From: Deltaproteobacteria bacterium
GTDB lineage: Bacteria > Desulfobacterota > B13-G15 > RBG-16-54-18
NCBI GenBank assembly: GCA_019308925.1
Contig: JAFDHG010000006.1
Coordinates: 1-52,201 of the forward strand
Direction: 5' to 3'
DNA length: 52,201 bases
Shown: piece after piece, positions 33,536 through 43,100 of the stretch
Layout of the letters: every line of letters begins with the position of its first letter
Numbering within the stretch: position 1 is the first letter of the stretch
The notes under the pieces: model-generated
What the model was told of the DNA's origin: nothing
Databases searched by the model: none
The model's input: only the letters and a program-made list of their open reading frames with translations
Made by a program: the position numbers and the translations under genes

Positions 33536-33742
33536 TCCCTAAAGAATACTTAGTATAAAGTGCCACTTACCACTTATTACAAACATTGTCAAATCAGGAA
33601 ATAGCTTACCTAGACCAAAATTTTTCAAAAATGTAGGAGTAGTGAGTAAATAAAGGATCTAATCTTTTAAATTGACAAAATTTATTAGATTTTATGTGGT
33701 ATACATGGCCCAGTCGTTACGAATTGAAAATCTTTGTGTCGC
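33536..33742. other. AT-rich spacer between the MerR operon and the ABC exporter operon
   Basis: No gene is seen here. The minus-strand sequence upstream of the MerR-like gene has TTGACA (revealed as TGTCAA near 33588) but no convincing -10 at a suitable distance. It also has two close AAGTGG repeats. Farther on, ATCTAAT (33657-33663) and ATTAGAT (33684-33690) form an inverted repeat around a plus-strand TTGACA at 33672 that drives no visible gene. Confidence 0.5.
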
Positions 33743-34663
33743 TCATCCCCCTTTTTCCGCCAGGTAGATGAAGACATCCTCCAGACTGGGGGGAACTGCC
33801 TCTAATTCAAGGACGGAGACCCCCGCCTCCTCGAGAGTTTTGCGGATTTCCTCCTGAGTGGGGACGTCTGCCTCGGTGAGGATATGTAGACGGCGACCGA
33901 AGGGGGAGACCTCTGCTATGCCCGGGATCTGGCGCAGGATATCAGTGGCCTTGGTGATCTCCTCTACTTCCAGTTCATAGACCCTTCCGGGTATCTTCTG
34001 CTTTAACCGGGTGGGGGTCTCTGTGGCGACCAGCCTCCCGTTGAAGATCATCCCGAGCCGGTGGCACTGTTCCGCCTCCTCCATATAGTGGGTGGTCACC
34101 AGCACCGCAGTTCCTTGGGAGGAGAGGTTATAGATCAGCTCCCAAAAGGCTTGACGGGCCGCCGGGTCCACCCCAGAGGTCGGCTCATCCAGAAAGAGGA
34201 CCTCCGGGCGGTGCAGCACGGCACACCCCAGGGCCAGTCGCTGTCTCCACCCGGTGGGGAGGTTCTCTACCAAAAGGCCTTCTTTCCCGGATAAAGCGAT
34301 CATCTCCATCACCTCGTCGAGGCGCTCCCTAAAGTGCCCCTCAAGGAGACCATAGATCCCCGCATAGAGTGAGAGGTTCTCCCAGACGGTCAGATCCCTA
34401 TAGAGGGAGAAGCGCTGAGACATGTAGCCGATCCGGCTCCGTATCCTTTCGGGATCCTCGGCCACATCCACCCCTGCCACCAGGGCCCGGCCTGCAGTGG
34501 GGGGGAGGATGCCACAGAACATCCTGATGGTGGTCGTCTTGCCAGCGCCGTTGGGGCCTAAGAAACCAAATACCTCCCCCTGGGAGATGGAAAAGGAGAC
34601 CTCATCCACCGCGACGAAATCCTCGAACTTTTTGGTGAGCCCTTCTGCTACAATCGCCTCCAT
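33743..34663 (-). CDS. ABC-2 exporter ATPase (second ATPase of the operon)
   Basis: A 306-residue ATP-binding subunit with Walker A GPNGAGKTTTIRM (about residue 37), Walker B VLFLDEPTSGVDP and the switch histidine in TTHYMEEAE. The signature motif reads LPTGWRQRLALG instead of LSGGQ, as in one half of the fused YbhF-type ATPases. About 80 C-terminal residues form an ACT-like regulatory extension. It is the last gene of the five-gene exporter operon, eight bases after a permease gene. Confidence 0.92.
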   Translation of the reverse strand: MEAIVAEGLTKKFEDFVAVDEVSFSISQGEVFGFLGPNGAGKTTTIRMFCGILPPTAGRALVAGVDVAEDPERIRSRIGYMSQRFSLYRDLTVWENLSLYAGIYGLLEGHFRERLDEVMEMIALSGKEGLLVENLPTGWRQRLALGCAVLHRPEVLFLDEPTSGVDPAARQAFWELIYNLSSQGTAVLVTTHYMEEAEQCHRLGMIFNGRLVATETPTRLKQKIPGRVYELEVEEITKATDILRQIPGIAEVSPFGRRLHILTEADVPTQEEIRKTLEEAGVSVLELEAVPPSLEDVFIYLAEKGG

Positions 34664-34671
34664 CTCTCCCT

Positions 34672-35811
34672 CTAATCTAATTTCTTATGGAATCTTTTTA
34701 TGCTTATCCCCAAAAAAATCGGCCCGGCAATGGTCAGGAACAAGAGCTGGGGCCACAACACAGCTATCCCCACACCCTTGAGGAAGACCCCCCTCACGAT
34801 GACCAGGAAGTAGGTCATCGGGTTGATGTAGGCAAGCCAGCGCACAATAGCAGGTATGTTGTAGACGGGAAAGACAAACCCAGTAAGCAACACTGAGGGC
34901 ATGAAGTAGAAGAAGACCCCCATCAGGGCCTGTTGCTGGGTCCGGGAGATGGTGGAGATGAGGATGCCTATACCGAGGGCAGTGATCAGGTAGAGGACGG
35001 CAGAAATGGCCAACAGAAGGACATCACCCTGAAAGGGGATCCGAAACCAGAGGGTCCCCACCACAAAGATCAAGGCGAGGTTGATCAGTCCCAAAAGGAA
35101 GAAGGGGAGGGTCTTGCCGGCGATCAGCTCGGCCGGCCGAAGGGGGGTGACGATAAGCTGTTCCATGGTCCCCACCTCCCACTCCCTCACGATAGAAAAG
35201 GAGGTCAGGATCAGGGAGATAAGGGTGAGCAACAGGGCGATGACCCCGGGGACGAAGAAGTTGCGGCTTTTAAGGTCGGGGTTGAACCAGATCCTGATCT
35301 CCGGCCTTATCCGGGGGGAACGCCTCCCTGTGGTTATCTTTTTATTGAGGGGGGGATGCCTCTCCTTGAGCTTTTGAAGGTAGGCGGCGATTATCCTGTT
35401 CCCATAGGATACCGCTGTGGAGGCCACGATTGAGTCGGTCCCCTCCACGATCATCTGCAGATCAGCAGGTCGACCCCTTTGTAGGGCACGAGAGAAGTCC
35501 TCGGGGATGACCAGGATGACCTGGACCTCTCCTTTGTCTAAAAGGGGTTCTGCTGTGCGGGGCTCTCTTACCCTTTTCACGATCTGGAAGTAACCGGTGG
35601 CCTGAAAGGCGTCGACGAGGCCACGGCTGATGCTGGTGTCGCAGCGGTCACAGACTACTGTGCGGATGTCGTGTACATCGGTATTGACGGCGTAACCGAA
35701 GAGGATGAGTTGAATTAAAGGGGCGCCGAAGATGAGCATCCGCATCCTCTTATCCCGGAGGGCCTGCCTGATCTCCTTTTGAAAAAGGGCCTTTATACGC
35801 TGCAGGCTCAT
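34672..35811 (-). CDS. ABC-2 family permease (YbhR/YhhJ-like), second
   Basis: A 379-residue membrane subunit. One N-terminal helix (about 25-45) is followed by a large extracytoplasmic domain (about 50-180), then five C-terminal helices with the conserved FSIVREWEVGTMEQLIVTPL coupling segment typical of ABC-2 permeases of the YbhS/YbhR group. ATG 35811 follows AAGGAG and overlaps the previous permease stop by four bases. It is probably a heterodimer partner of that gene product. Confidence 0.92.
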   Translation of the reverse strand: MSLQRIKALFQKEIRQALRDKRMRMLIFGAPLIQLILFGYAVNTDVHDIRTVVCDRCDTSISRGLVDAFQATGYFQIVKRVREPRTAEPLLDKGEVQVILVIPEDFSRALQRGRPADLQMIVEGTDSIVASTAVSYGNRIIAAYLQKLKERHPPLNKKITTGRRSPRIRPEIRIWFNPDLKSRNFFVPGVIALLLTLISLILTSFSIVREWEVGTMEQLIVTPLRPAELIAGKTLPFFLLGLINLALIFVVGTLWFRIPFQGDVLLLAISAVLYLITALGIGILISTISRTQQQALMGVFFYFMPSVLLTGFVFPVYNIPAIVRWLAYINPMTYFLVIVRGVFLKGVGIAVLWPQLLFLTIAGPIFLGISIKRFHKKLD

Positions 35812-36950
35812 CTCCTTCGCTCCTTGATCTGACGGGGGACTTGTCGGGCGGCAAGCCACAGGACAAAGATAGCAAAGGCCAAAAGCAGAAGGAGGGGGGG
35901 GTAGAGTATGGAGAGACCGATACCTTTGAGGAAGATCCCCTTAAGGGCATGGATGAGGTAGCGGGCTGGGACGAGATAGCTTATACCCTGAAGGGGGATG
36001 GGCATATTGCGGATCGGAAAGACAAAGCCGGAAAGGAGTAGGGCAGGGAGATAGGTGGTGATGATGGCCATCTGCGTGGCCAAGGTTTGCCTCTTCGCCA
36101 CACCGGAGATAAATATCCCCAGACCCATGGCACCAATGGTGAATACTGAGGCAAAGAGATAGATGAGGGGGATGCTCCCCCTGATGGGGATCTGAAAGAT
36201 GAAGCGGCTGGCCAGAAGGAGGATGGAGATATTGATCATCCCCATGGCGAAGTAAGGGGTCATCTTTCCAATGACCACCTCTATTGGCCTGAGCGGCAGG
36301 GAGAGGAGAGTCTCCATAGTACCGGTCTCCCACTCCCTGGCCAGGGTGAGGGAGGTCAGCAGGGCCGCAATGATCATCAGGATGACAGCGATCAGGCCGG
36401 GCACGATGAAATTCCGGCTCTCCATCTCCGGGTTGAACCAGACCCTTATTGCCAGATCTACCGGAATTTCTACCCACCGAAGGGCCTTTTCTTGCTGAAG
36501 GGAGAGGTTATACCTTTCCATGATACCCTGGATATAGCCCATGGAGATGCCGGCTGTGGTAGAATCGCTGCCATCGAGAATAAACTGGACCTGGACCTCT
36601 TGACCCCTGTCCAGACGTTTGCCGAAATCGGGCGGGATGACCATGGCCACTAGGGCCTCTCCCTGGTCGAGATCCCTGATGAGCTCGGGGTATCCTCCCC
36701 TGAGGGCGATGATACGGTAGTAAGGGGAACCCCGAAAGGCGCAGATTAGGGTCCGACTGGCCGGGGTGCGATCCTGATCCCAGATTGCCAGGGGGATGTT
36801 CCTCACATCGTAGGAGAGGGAGGACCCAAATAGGATCAAGAGCAGAAAAGGCAGGAGGAAGGCGAGCCCCAGGCTCCGTTTGTCCCGGAGGATAAGGAGG
36901 GTCTCTATGTAAGCAAGGGCGGTGCTGCGGCGAAGGGCCTCAGGCAACAT
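35808..36950 (-). CDS. ABC-2 family permease (YbhS/YhhJ-like), first
   Basis: A 380-residue membrane subunit with the same design as its neighbour: helix at about 28-48, large extracytoplasmic domain, then five or six helices with TLAREWETGTMETLLSLPLR before the second. ATG 36950 (MLPEALRRSTALAYIETLL) overlaps the end of the ATPase gene by 11 bases. The two permeases are related but clearly diverged, consistent with an old duplication. Confidence 0.92.
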   Translation of the reverse strand: MLPEALRRSTALAYIETLLILRDKRSLGLAFLLPFLLLILFGSSLSYDVRNIPLAIWDQDRTPASRTLICAFRGSPYYRIIALRGGYPELIRDLDQGEALVAMVIPPDFGKRLDRGQEVQVQFILDGSDSTTAGISMGYIQGIMERYNLSLQQEKALRWVEIPVDLAIRVWFNPEMESRNFIVPGLIAVILMIIAALLTSLTLAREWETGTMETLLSLPLRPIEVVIGKMTPYFAMGMINISILLLASRFIFQIPIRGSIPLIYLFASVFTIGAMGLGIFISGVAKRQTLATQMAIITTYLPALLLSGFVFPIRNMPIPLQGISYLVPARYLIHALKGIFLKGIGLSILYPPLLLLLAFAIFVLWLAARQVPRQIKERRR

Positions 36951-37866
36951 GGCCCCTTTTCTCCAAGATAAAATAGAGGTCCTGAACAATGGGGATGGTC
37001 TTCTTTAATTGGACACCTTCCGCGTAGAGCTCCTTTAATATCTCCTCCAGTTCCCCCGAATCGAGGGCCCCTTTTTCGCAGACCAAGTGGATATGGTCGC
37101 CGCTGAGAAAGGAGACGGGTAGGGGAAGGCGCTCCCGCAGGCGGCGCAGCAGACCCCTGATCTCTGGGGCGTAGATGTCGCATGTGGCATAAGGAAAGAG
37201 TGCCCGCAGCCCCCGAGGATCCAGCACTTCCAGGATCTTCCCCTCCTGTAGGAAGGCGATGCGATGGCACCTCTCGGCCTCCTCCAGATAAGGGGTGGAA
37301 ATGAAGATCGTGACCCCTTCGGAGGAGAAGGAATGGAGTGTGTTCCAGAACTCCCGGCGGGAGATGGGATCTACCCCTATGGTGGGTTCGTCGAGCAGGA
37401 GGATCTTGGGTTGATGGATCAGGATGCAGGAAAGGCCCAACTTTTGCCTCATCCCCCCGGAGAGCTGGGCTGCCCGGCGATCCTTAAAGGGTCCAAGGCC
37501 GCTGAAACGATAGAGCCCTTCTGTCCTGTCCTGAAACTCCCTTCTTCCTAACCCGTGGATGCGGGCCACAAAGCGGAGGTTCTCCTCAACGGTGAGGGCC
37601 CCATAGAGGCCGAAGGTCTGTGGCATATACCCCACGGCACTGCGGATCTCCTCGTATGCACTGATGGCGTCGATGCCGTGTACATAGATCTCCCCCTCTG
37701 TGGGCTCCAGGATGCCGGCGATCATCCGGATCAGGGTGCTTTTGCCAGCCCCATCCGGGCCGATCAGTCCGAAGACCTCCCCCTCCTCTATGGAGAGGTC
37801 GACCCCTCCAATGACTTCATGATCCCCAAAACGCTTCTTCAGGCCCCTTACCTGGATGATGGCCAT
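36940..37866 (-). CDS. ABC-2 exporter ATPase (first ATPase of the operon)
   Basis: A 308-residue nucleotide-binding subunit with Walker A GPDGAGKSTLIRM, a canonical signature LSGGMRQKLGLS, Walker B ILLLDEPTIGVDP and the STPYLEEAERCHRI segment, in which Tyr replaces the usual switch His. The altered switch residue suggests an ATP site of reduced activity, paired with the second ATPase. ATG 37866 follows GGAGGA three bases after the membrane fusion protein gene ends. Confidence 0.92.
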   Translation of the reverse strand: MAIIQVRGLKKRFGDHEVIGGVDLSIEEGEVFGLIGPDGAGKSTLIRMIAGILEPTEGEIYVHGIDAISAYEEIRSAVGYMPQTFGLYGALTVEENLRFVARIHGLGRREFQDRTEGLYRFSGLGPFKDRRAAQLSGGMRQKLGLSCILIHQPKILLLDEPTIGVDPISRREFWNTLHSFSSEGVTIFISTPYLEEAERCHRIAFLQEGKILEVLDPRGLRALFPYATCDIYAPEIRGLLRRLRERLPLPVSFLSGDHIHLVCEKGALDSGELEEILKELYAEGVQLKKTIPIVQDLYFILEKRGHVA

Positions 37867-37869
37867 CAC

Positions 37870-38745
37870 CTATTCCTCCAGGCGCAAGTAGACATCTATT
37901 GGCATCCCTGGCTTCAGGATCCCCTCTTTATTGGCGAGATAGACCCTAGCCTCGTAGACAAGCTTGACGCGCTCTTCACGGGTCTGCACGTTTTTTGGGG
38001 TGAACTCCGCCTCCTTGGCAATGTAGCGCAGGATTCCGGGGAATCTTCGCTCAGGATAGGCATCGGTCATTACCGAGGCCCCCTGTCCAAGGCGTACCTT
38101 TCCGATATCCCTCTCCCCGATATAGACCCGGACCCAGGGGCGCTGCAGATCTCCTATGGTCATCAGCACCATCCCAGGAAAGACCACCTCCCCTACCTCC
38201 ACATTCCTCTCCAAGACCACTCCGGTGATGGGGCAAGAGAGGTGGGTCTTCTTTAGTTGCAACTGGAGGGTTTCGATCCTGGCCTGGACCTCGTCCTGCC
38301 TGTGCAGGGAGGCGGTATAGGTCTCCTTGGTGACTTCATAAGCGGTCTTGACGGCATCAAAACTGCTGGCGGAGATCGCCTTGGCCCGATAGAGTTGGAG
38401 GTTTCTCTTGAACTCCCGCCGGGCGTTTTCCATCTTGACCCTGTTCAACGAGATCTCGGCCTCGATGGCCCTCTTGGCAGCCGTGGCCTCCCGGAGCTTT
38501 GCCTTCAGGTCGCTCCCCTGCAGGTCGAGCAAGGGGTCGCCCTCCGTTACCTGATCACCCTCCCGGTGATAGAGGGCCACTACCCTTGCCGAGAGCTCCG
38601 GTGAGATCTCCACCTCAGTGACCTCCATCGTCCCTGAGAGGAGGAGTTGTCCTGGACCACCACGGTCTCGGTAATAGAAGAAATAATAAAAGAGGGCACC
38701 CAGCATGAGAAGGATGACAATTAGGAGAACGATCTTTTTTCTCAT
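37870..38745 (-). CDS. HlyD/YbhG-type membrane fusion protein
   Basis: Periplasmic adaptor of the exporter, 291 residues. One N-terminal membrane anchor (about 5-24) is followed by the biotinyl-lipoyl half-motif (SPELSARVVALYHREGDQV), a helical hairpin of about 100 residues, the second lipoyl half (THLSCPITGVVLERNVEVGE) and a beta-barrel domain. It is the first gene of the operon, with ATG after GGAGGAAT. It should link the inner-membrane pump to an outer-membrane channel, not encoded here. Confidence 0.92.
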   Translation of the reverse strand: MRKKIVLLIVILLMLGALFYYFFYYRDRGGPGQLLLSGTMEVTEVEISPELSARVVALYHREGDQVTEGDPLLDLQGSDLKAKLREATAAKRAIEAEISLNRVKMENARREFKRNLQLYRAKAISASSFDAVKTAYEVTKETYTASLHRQDEVQARIETLQLQLKKTHLSCPITGVVLERNVEVGEVVFPGMVLMTIGDLQRPWVRVYIGERDIGKVRLGQGASVMTDAYPERRFPGILRYIAKEAEFTPKNVQTREERVKLVYEARVYLANKEGILKPGMPIDVYLRLEE

Positions 38746-39083
38746 CTTATTCCTCCACCGCTCTGTAGCTTTGCAGTCGAAATGAGGATTTTTGGCCCCT
38801 AAATCGCATTAAAATGAGGAGGACACATACAATAGATAATCAATGGTTAATGTAGGGGCCATTATGCGGCTTTTAAGGCGGGTTGTAAAGGCACTTAAAT
38901 GTATTAATATATGTTACGAAATTATTTTGTCATATTAACTATACTCCGGCAGTAAAAAGGCCCCTTTTGTGGGGGCCGGTTTATCAAAGGTGTTTTGTAT
39001 GTTTAACCCTGATTTTCTAAATCGAATTAAATGTCAGGGGCCGAACCCCATTGTCTTCCTAAGCCGTACGATGGGAGGATTTG
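38746..39083. other. Intergenic region upstream of the exporter operon
   Basis: No gene is recognised. GGCCCCTA (38794-38801) and TAGGGGCC (38853-38860) form an inverted repeat with a 51-base spacer, and GGCCCC/GGGGCC (38959-38964 and 38972-38977) forms a short hairpin. The exporter promoter must lie here on the minus strand, but no good -35/-10 pair could be assigned. Base composition becomes AT-rich toward 39000. Confidence 0.5.
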
Positions 39084-39302
39084 TTAGGCAATTTTGAGAT
39101 TGCGTGGAGCAGGTGCACCACGAAGTAAGCCTTCAGTACTCAAATCTTCGTCAATATCAGGCCAGTGAATTCCGTAACCACCACCGCATATTTCCCAATA
39201 GGGACATCCCTTATAAGACTCTATTCTTTTCAAGGGATAAATATCCTGATGCTCAACATGGATTTTTAAACCTTTATTATAAAAAATGGTCCAAAATGGC
39301 AA
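39084..39302 (-). pseudogene. DUF2442 remnant
   Basis: The last 36 residues (WEICGGGYGIHWPDIDEDLS, then TEGLLRGAPAPR) match the C-terminal half of DUF2442 proteins, small proteins often paired with DUF4160 in toxin-antitoxin-like cassettes. The N-terminal part of the open frame has no proper DUF2442 start; its FYNKGLKIHVEH stretch faintly recalls DUF4160. No good start codon or ribosome binding site is seen. It is most likely a decayed fragment in a degenerate stretch of the chromosome. Confidence 0.55.
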
Positions 39303-39838
39303 TCAGTGAAGCTTTGAACTTCTTACGCAACCCACACAAACAGCAAAACGAAGGAAGTGAAAATGATGACGATGTGGATTATATCAAATAAAGGTGGTAG
39401 ACAAACTAATAGATGATCCGTGAAAGCAGGTACACCAAGGCAGGCAAAGCCTGATACCCCTGAAATCCTCATCATGTCATCTGCACTCCATCAAAAGTAT
39501 GGAGTAGAATTTAATCTTCTCTTGACTTCGTCGAGTCTATTCCTTTAAATTGCTAACACAATGATTTAAGATGTCATTCCAGAGATCCTGGCAATCAATA
39601 TGGGCTTGCCGTGCTTATCCCAAGCGGGAAAGCTTTTCTTCATGGCTTTCTACATTTTCGGATTATACAAAAATATTTCTATGCAAAAGAGAGAAAACAA
39701 ATCAAAGTAAAGACATTCAATAGTACACGACCTGCATCATTATCATTCGCCTATTGACGCTTTTCTTTGCCCTCTTCAGGAAGTAGGCCTTTTAATTTTG
39801 CTCCCGCCACCAGGCCCCAGGGACCGGTCAGCATCATG
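39303..39838. other. Degenerate AT-rich stretch without a recognisable gene
   Basis: No open frame in this stretch resembles a known protein, and stop codons are frequent on both strands. A 25-codon minus-strand frame (start near 39640, SFPAWDKHGKPILIA) is too short to call. Together with the DUF2442 remnant on one side and the truncated DUF1786-like frame on the other, the region looks like the site of past insertions or deletions. Confidence 0.5.
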
Positions 39839-39958
39839 TTACCCCCTGGGGAGGCCCAGTTGGGGGTTGTCCTCTTCCTCCCTCCCCCTTTGGTAGACGA
39901 GGATGTCCTGGGTCCCGGCCCCGATGTCGATGGCCAGGATCTGGGGAGAGATCCTCAT
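39839..39958 (-). pseudogene. Truncated DUF1786-like ASKHA protein
   Basis: The 39-codon frame begins MRISPQILAIDIGAGTQDIL, matching the N-terminal phosphate-1 motif of DUF1786 proteins (ASKHA fold, normally about 340 residues), then hits a stop at 39839. After the stop another frame continues for a short distance with an MLTGPWGLVAG segment, possibly remains of a later part of the same gene. The ATG overlaps the upstream zinc-ribbon gene's stop by four bases, so an original two-gene operon seems to have lost most of its second member. Confidence 0.5.
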
Positions 39959-40113
39959 TCCTCTTCCTCCACGGCCTCCAGCTTCTTTTCTCTCCTTTCC
40001 AATATTAGCTTCATGTGGCAATAGGAGCAGTAGATCTCTTCCCCTTCTTTCTCATCCCCATCTAATGGGATCTCCGCATCACAAAAGGGGCAAGTTACCT
40101 CCCTTTGTCTCAT
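39955..40113 (-). CDS. Small zinc-ribbon protein
   Basis: A 52-residue protein with two CxxC pairs, CPFCDAEIPLDGDEKEGEEI and CSYCHMKLIL, forming a zinc ribbon like that of LysW or small FmdB-like proteins, followed by an acidic Glu-rich tail. It lacks the C-terminal EDWGE of the LysW carrier, so a carrier role is not supported. ATG 40113 lies eight bases after AGGAGG; another ATG six bases earlier is too close to it. It lies 79 bases after carB on the same strand. Confidence 0.65.
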   Translation of the reverse strand: MRQREVTCPFCDAEIPLDGDEKEGEEIYCSYCHMKLILERREKKLEAVEEEE

Positions 40114-40192
40114 CTTCATATCCTCCTGTCTCCGATGACTTTGGTTTAAAATGTGATAAATTCCATGCGTAAGGGGACGCTCGCCTCTCAGG

Positions 40193-43100
40193 TTACTTAA
40201 TATACCTATGGTAGATCTGAAGCGACTGGACCCCACCCTTGCCTCGCCTGTAAGTGGCGATGCCCTTTGCTGCGGCTGCGGCTGCGGCCAGGGTGGTAAT
40301 ATATGGTACCTTGTACTTGATGGCCGCCTTGCGAATGTAAGAATCATCGTACTTGCTCAACCTGCCGCTTGGTGTATTGATAATCAGGTCAATCTCCTTA
40401 TTCATAATACCATCGACAATGTTGGGCCGGCCTTCGTGCATTTTGAGGATGTGCTCGGATGAAATGCCATGGTTGACCAAAAACCTGTGGGTGCCCTTAG
40501 TGGCCTTGATCTTAAAACCCAATTTCTGAAACTGCTTGGCTACTTCCAGAACTGCTGGCCTGTCCTTCTTGAATACAGTAATCAGCACAGTTCCGTCAGT
40601 GGGAAGCCGCTGGCTGGCAGCCTCCTGGGATTTGAAAAAGGCGAGCCCAAAGGAGTTGGCTACCCCCAAGACCTCACCTGTGGACCGCATCTCTGGACCC
40701 AAGAGGGGGTCAACCTCTGGGAACATATTGAAGGGGAAGACCGCCTCTTTGACCCCAAAGTGAGGGATGGACTTGGGCTTGATGTCCAGCTCAGAGAGCT
40801 TTTTGCCGAGCATGAGCTGGGTGGCCACCCGCGCCATGGGGATGTTGCACACCTTTGAAACCAGCGGTACAGTTCGCGAGGCACGGGGGTTGGCCTCCAG
40901 TACGTATACTATATCGTTGGCAATGGCGTATTGGATGTTCATCAGTCCGACCACATTGAGCTCCACGGCGATCTTTCTGGTGTAATCATAGATAGTATCT
41001 AAGTGTCTTGTGGGGATGCTGATGGGAGGAATTACACAGGCAGAGTCCCCCGAATGGACACCAGCCAACTCGATATGCTCCATCACCGCAGGGACAAAGG
41101 CATCGGTGCCATCGGCAATGGCGTCTGCCTCGGCCTCGATGGCGTTTTCTAGGAACTTGTCGATGAGTATGGGCCGATCGGGAGTCACATCCACGGCTGC
41201 TGTCGCATAGCGTCTGAGCATCTCCTCGTCGTGGACGATCTCCATGCCACGTCCGCCGAGCACATAGGAGGGCCTGACCATCAGGGGATAACCAATTTTC
41301 TCGGCCACAGTCAGGGCTTCTTCCAGGGTGCTGGCCATACCCGCATCTGGCATGGGAATGTCCAACTTGCGCATCATTTGACGGAAGCAGTCCCGGTCCT
41401 CTGCCAGGTCTATGGTCTCCGGTGATGTCCCCAAGATCTTCACACCCGCTTCAGCCAGTTCATTGGCGATATTGAGGGGGGTCTGGCCCCCGAACTGAAC
41501 AATAATCCCAATGGGCTTCTCCTTTTCGTAGATACTCAACACATCCTCGACCGTGAGGGGTTCGAAATAGAGCTTATCTGAGGTGTCGTAATCGGTGGAG
41601 ACGGTCTCAGGATTGCAGTTGACCATAATAGACTCTAATCCCTCGTCCCGCAGGGCAAATGCCGCATGAACACAGCAGTAATCAAATTCAATTCCCTGCC
41701 CGATCCTGTTGGGCCCCCCGCCCAGGACCATAACTTTTGGTTGCTGGCTTGTCGCCACCTGGTCAGGTGCATTGTATGTTGAAAAATAGTAGGCCGCATC
41801 CTTCACGCCGCTCACGGGTACCGGTTGCCACCCCTGGAGCACACCAAGGGCATTGCGCCGCTGTCTGATCTCCTTTTCCGGGATGCCGAGCAGCTGGGAA
41901 AGGTATCGATCTGCAAATCCATCTTTCTTGGCCTGCACAAATAGGTCTTCAGGCAATCCCCTACCTTTGTACTGGAGGATCTTTCCCTCCAGTTCCACGA
42001 GTTCCTTCATCTGCTCGATGAACCAGGGCTTGATATATGTCTTCTCGTAAAGCTTTTCCACGTCGACTCCCTTGCGCAGGGCTTCGTACATGATAAACTG
42101 TCGCTCGCTGGAGGGCTCGTTTAAGAGCTCCATCAGCTCATCCAGGGACTTCTCATGAAAGTCCTTGGCGAAGCCAAGCCCATATCGGCCGATCTCCAGG
42201 GATCTGATGGCTTTCTGAAGGGCCTCTTTGTATGTCTTGCCGATGCTCATCACCTCGCCAACGGCGCGCATCTGGGTGCCCAGCTTGTCCTCGGCATCCC
42301 GAAACTTCTCAAATGCCCAGCGGGCAAACTTGACCACCACATAGTCCCCTGAAGGCGTATATTTCTCAAGGGTCCCCTCCCGCCAATATGGGATTTCATC
42401 CAGGGTCAGTCCTGCGGCCAACATAGCGGAGATGAGAGCGATGGGGAAGCCTGTGGCCTTGGAGGCCAGCGCCGAAGAGCGAGATGTCCTGGGATTGATC
42501 TCGATCACCACCACCCGGCCAGTTTTGGGATCGTGGGCAAACTGGATGTTCGTGCCGCCGATGACCCGGATCGCCTCGACGATGTCGTAGGAATGCTTTT
42601 GGAGACGTTTCTGGAGTTCGGAGTCGATGGTGAGCATGGGCGCGGTGCAATAGGAATCGCCCGTGTGCACGCCCATGGCATCCACATTCTCGATGAAACA
42701 GACGGTGATCATCTGGTTTTTGGCGTCGCGCACCACTTCGAGCTCCAATTCCTCCCATCCCAGGACCGACTCCTCCACCAACACCTGGTCGACGAGACTT
42801 GCCGAAAGACCGCGACTGGCAACGGTACGCAGCTCCTCGATGTTGTAAACCAGGCCGCCGCCGGTGCCGCCCAGACAATAGGCAGGGCGGATGACCACCG
42901 GGTAGCTGAGTCCAGCGGCAATCTTTTCCGCCTCCTCGACGCTATAGGCGATTTCGCTCTTCGGCATCTCGATGCCTAGCCGGTTCATGGTCTCCTTGAA
43001 TGCCAGGCGGTCCTCGCCGCGCTCTATGGCATCCAACTCAACGCCGATCACCTTGACGCCATATTCGTCCAATACACCAGCGCGCGCCAGCTGCGAAGTA

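Noticed and set aside
33672-33677. Plus-strand TTGACA within an inverted repeat upstream of the MerR/ABC regions
   Set aside because: No fitting -10 element and no plus-strand gene follows it, so a promoter call is unsupported.
39104-39391. A 95-codon plus-strand frame overlapping the DUF2442 remnant
   Set aside because: The minus-strand DUF2442 match is specific, while this frame resembles nothing and lacks a ribosome binding site.
40469-42979. Several long plus-strand frames antisense to carB
   Set aside because: carB is complete and conserved throughout; these frames are by-products of its GC-rich third positions.
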